From the NCBI GenBank assembly GCA_020633955.1, contig JACKCP010000016.1, positions 1 to 42,417 on the forward strand: a stretch of 42,417 nucleotides of DNA. Reading direction: 5' to 3'. This stretch comes from Desulfobacteraceae bacterium. Its GTDB lineage: Bacteria; Desulfobacterota; Desulfobacteria; Desulfobacterales; JACKCP01. Positions within the stretch are counted from its first letter, which is position 1. The number at the start of each line of letters is the position of its first letter. A program made the translations under genes and the position numbers. Positions 41,343 to 42,417 of this stretch are shown here, piece after piece. The notes under the pieces are model-generated. The model saw only the letters and a list, made by a program, of their open reading frames with translations. It was not told the DNA's origin and ran no database searches.

Positions 41343-42011
41343 ATGGAAGAAAAATTTTTTAACCAGAATATTTTAAAGGGTTTTTTACTTGCTGTTTTTG
41401 CTAACGCAATAATCTTGATTATTCTGACTCAGCTTATAGAAGGAAAACTTGCAACACCACAGGATAAGCTTTTTTCAGGAATAATGATAAAAAATGTCAA
41501 ACTAAAGCCCGAAGTGCCTAAACCTGAAGAAATAGAAAAAAAACAGCCTGAGCCTGAAAAAAAAAATGAAGTTGTAAAACCGCAAAATCAAAAAATTTAT
41601 ACAAATATGAAAAAGTTTGAATTTGAAATACCTTCATTTGATCTCAATCCAAACATACAGTCAACAGGATTTTCTGTTCCCTTAAATCAATTATCCTCAA
41701 CACATTCTGCAGGCTCTATGATTTCACTTGATGAACTTGATAAAATTCCTGTTCCAAAATTTAAAAAACCTCCTGTTTATCCATACAGAGCAAAAAGAAT
41801 GGGAATTGAAGGTGAGGTTTCAATAAGCTTTATTGTCCACGAAAACGGCATGATTTCAGACATCAAAATCTTAAAGGCAAATCCTGAAGGTGTTTTTGAA
41901 CAAAGTGTAATTGATGCAGTTTCTTCCTGGAAATATTTACCAGGAGAGCTCATGGGTGAAAATGTTAAAACCCTTGTCACAACAAATGTGGTTTTTAAAC
42001 TTGAGGAGTAA
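41343..42011 (+). CDS. tonB: TonB protein
   Basis: 222 residues from ATG 41343, one base after the exbD stop; an in-frame start at 41313 lies within exbD and is less likely. The N-terminal anchor helix is about 10-28 (KGFLLAVFANAIILIILTQL). A Pro/Glu/Lys-rich spacer follows at about 53-82 (EVPKPEEIEKKQPEPEKKN). The TonB C-terminal domain is at about 140-222 with PPVYPYRAKRMGIEGEVSIS, FIVHENGMISDIKIL and SSWKYLPGELMGENV. It links the inner-membrane channel to the receptor plug. The short spacer is typical of TonB2-type proteins. Confidence 0.93.
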   Translation: MEEKFFNQNILKGFLLAVFANAIILIILTQLIEGKLATPQDKLFSGIMIKNVKLKPEVPKPEEIEKKQPEPEKKNEVVKPQNQKIYTNMKKFEFEIPSFDLNPNIQSTGFSVPLNQLSSTHSAGSMISLDELDKIPVPKFKKPPVYPYRAKRMGIEGEVSISFIVHENGMISDIKILKANPEGVFEQSVIDAVSSWKYLPGELMGENVKTLVTTNVVFKLEE

Positions 42012-42015
42012 TAAA

Positions 42016-42417
42016 ATGAAAAAATTATTTTTTACTGTTTTGGTGATAATATTTTTTATCCCCTTTAATTCATATTGCAAAGAAAACGAAAAAAAATTGT
42101 CAAACAAGGCAATAATCTGTCTTCAAAGGGCTGAAAAGCATAAAGAACAAAAGGAATTTAAAAAGGCCATAGATCTGATTTCAAGCTTTAAAACAAAATA
42201 TCCGGATGAGAACCATCATTATGTCCAGTACCTGCTTGGTACACTATATATTGACTCTGAAAAAATGGACAAAGCCCTTTATGCATTTGAAGAAAGTGTG
42301 AAGCTTAATCCCTTATTCTGTCCAGGATGGCACAGTGCTGGTAATATTGCATACGACCTTGGATTTTACGAAAAGGCAGGAAAGTCATTTGAAAATGCAT
42401 ATTCAGTTTCTGAAAAA
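42016..42417 (+). CDS. TPR protein at the end of the TonB operon (cut by window edge)
   Basis: ATG 42016 has GAGGAG eight bases upstream and lies 4 bases after the tonB stop. The first 134 residues are in the window. A signal peptide MKKLFFTVLVIIFFIPFNSY is followed by TPR repeats (KEQKEFKKAIDLISSFKTKY, YLLGTLYIDSEKMDKALYAF, GWHSAGNIAYDLGFYEKAGK). A TPR gene in this place is a usual member of TonB2/TtpC operons. The gene runs past base 42417. Confidence 0.85.
   Translation, partial: MKKLFFTVLVIIFFIPFNSYCKENEKKLSNKAIICLQRAEKHKEQKEFKKAIDLISSFKTKYPDENHHYVQYLLGTLYIDSEKMDKALYAFEESVKLNPLFCPGWHSAGNIAYDLGFYEKAGKSFENAYSVSEK

Overview
The window is AT-rich, double-membraned, anaerobe-type DNA, roughly one third G+C by eye. 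Outer-membrane features are a TonB-dependent receptor, a Kdo transferase for lipid A and a complete TonB/ExbB/ExbD system. Anaerobic features are a 2-hydroxyacyl-CoA dehydratase operon with its ATP-dependent activase, a rubrerythrin-like diiron protein and a MoxR/Bat operon. The mix fits Desulfobacterota (Desulfobacterales-like), but this is inferred from gene content; there is no rRNA or tRNA in the window. No CRISPR array, transposase or phage module was seen.

Layout. 1-3457: the start of a methyltransferase gene (cut by the window edge) lies directly behind a TonB-dependent receptor, with a divergent AraC-family regulator; this looks like a ligand-uptake locus. 3461-13286: a long minus-strand run, read moxR, DUF58 protein, DUF4381-like protein, batA, a batB-batC fusion, batD, batE, then a small zinc-ribbon protein, a one-helix Cys-rich protein, a lipoprotein ending in a FliL-like domain, and a degenerate Toprim-like protein. 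The last four are not recognised bat genes. 13439-15612: a small membrane protein, trpB preceded by and overlapping a trpR-type repressor, and a three-helix PQ-loop-like protein. 15800-20336: waaA, an alpha/beta hydrolase, and a YbjN-like / PspA / DUF4178 / Nudix cluster. 20730-24984: lower glycolysis (gap, pgk, pyk) ending in methylglyoxal synthase. 25139-27709: DegV-type lipid-binding protein, hotdog thioesterase, zinc-ribbon HDOD protein. 28032-31856: activase plus two subunits of a 2-hydroxyacyl-CoA dehydratase-type enzyme. 32077-37728: ferritin-like protein between two related noncoding repeats, MATE exporter, then an HDOD and GGDEF-EAL signalling pair. 38189-42417: a Vibrio TonB2/TtpC-like energising operon (DUF3450 protein, TtpC-like, ExbB, ExbD, TonB, TPR protein cut by the window end).

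How parts may work together. The TonB/TtpC operon at the right end could energise the receptor at the left end. The Bat proteins form one envelope-associated MoxR/VWA system. gap-pgk-pyk-mgsA places the payoff phase of glycolysis beside its methylglyoxal overflow branch. Several intergenic regions hold pairs of long hairpins, and two roughly 97-bp imperfect repeats flank the ferritin-like gene; these are the least explained sequences. I found no clearly new multi-gene system. The best candidates for something undescribed are the four-gene tail behind batE and the two noncoding repeat types.
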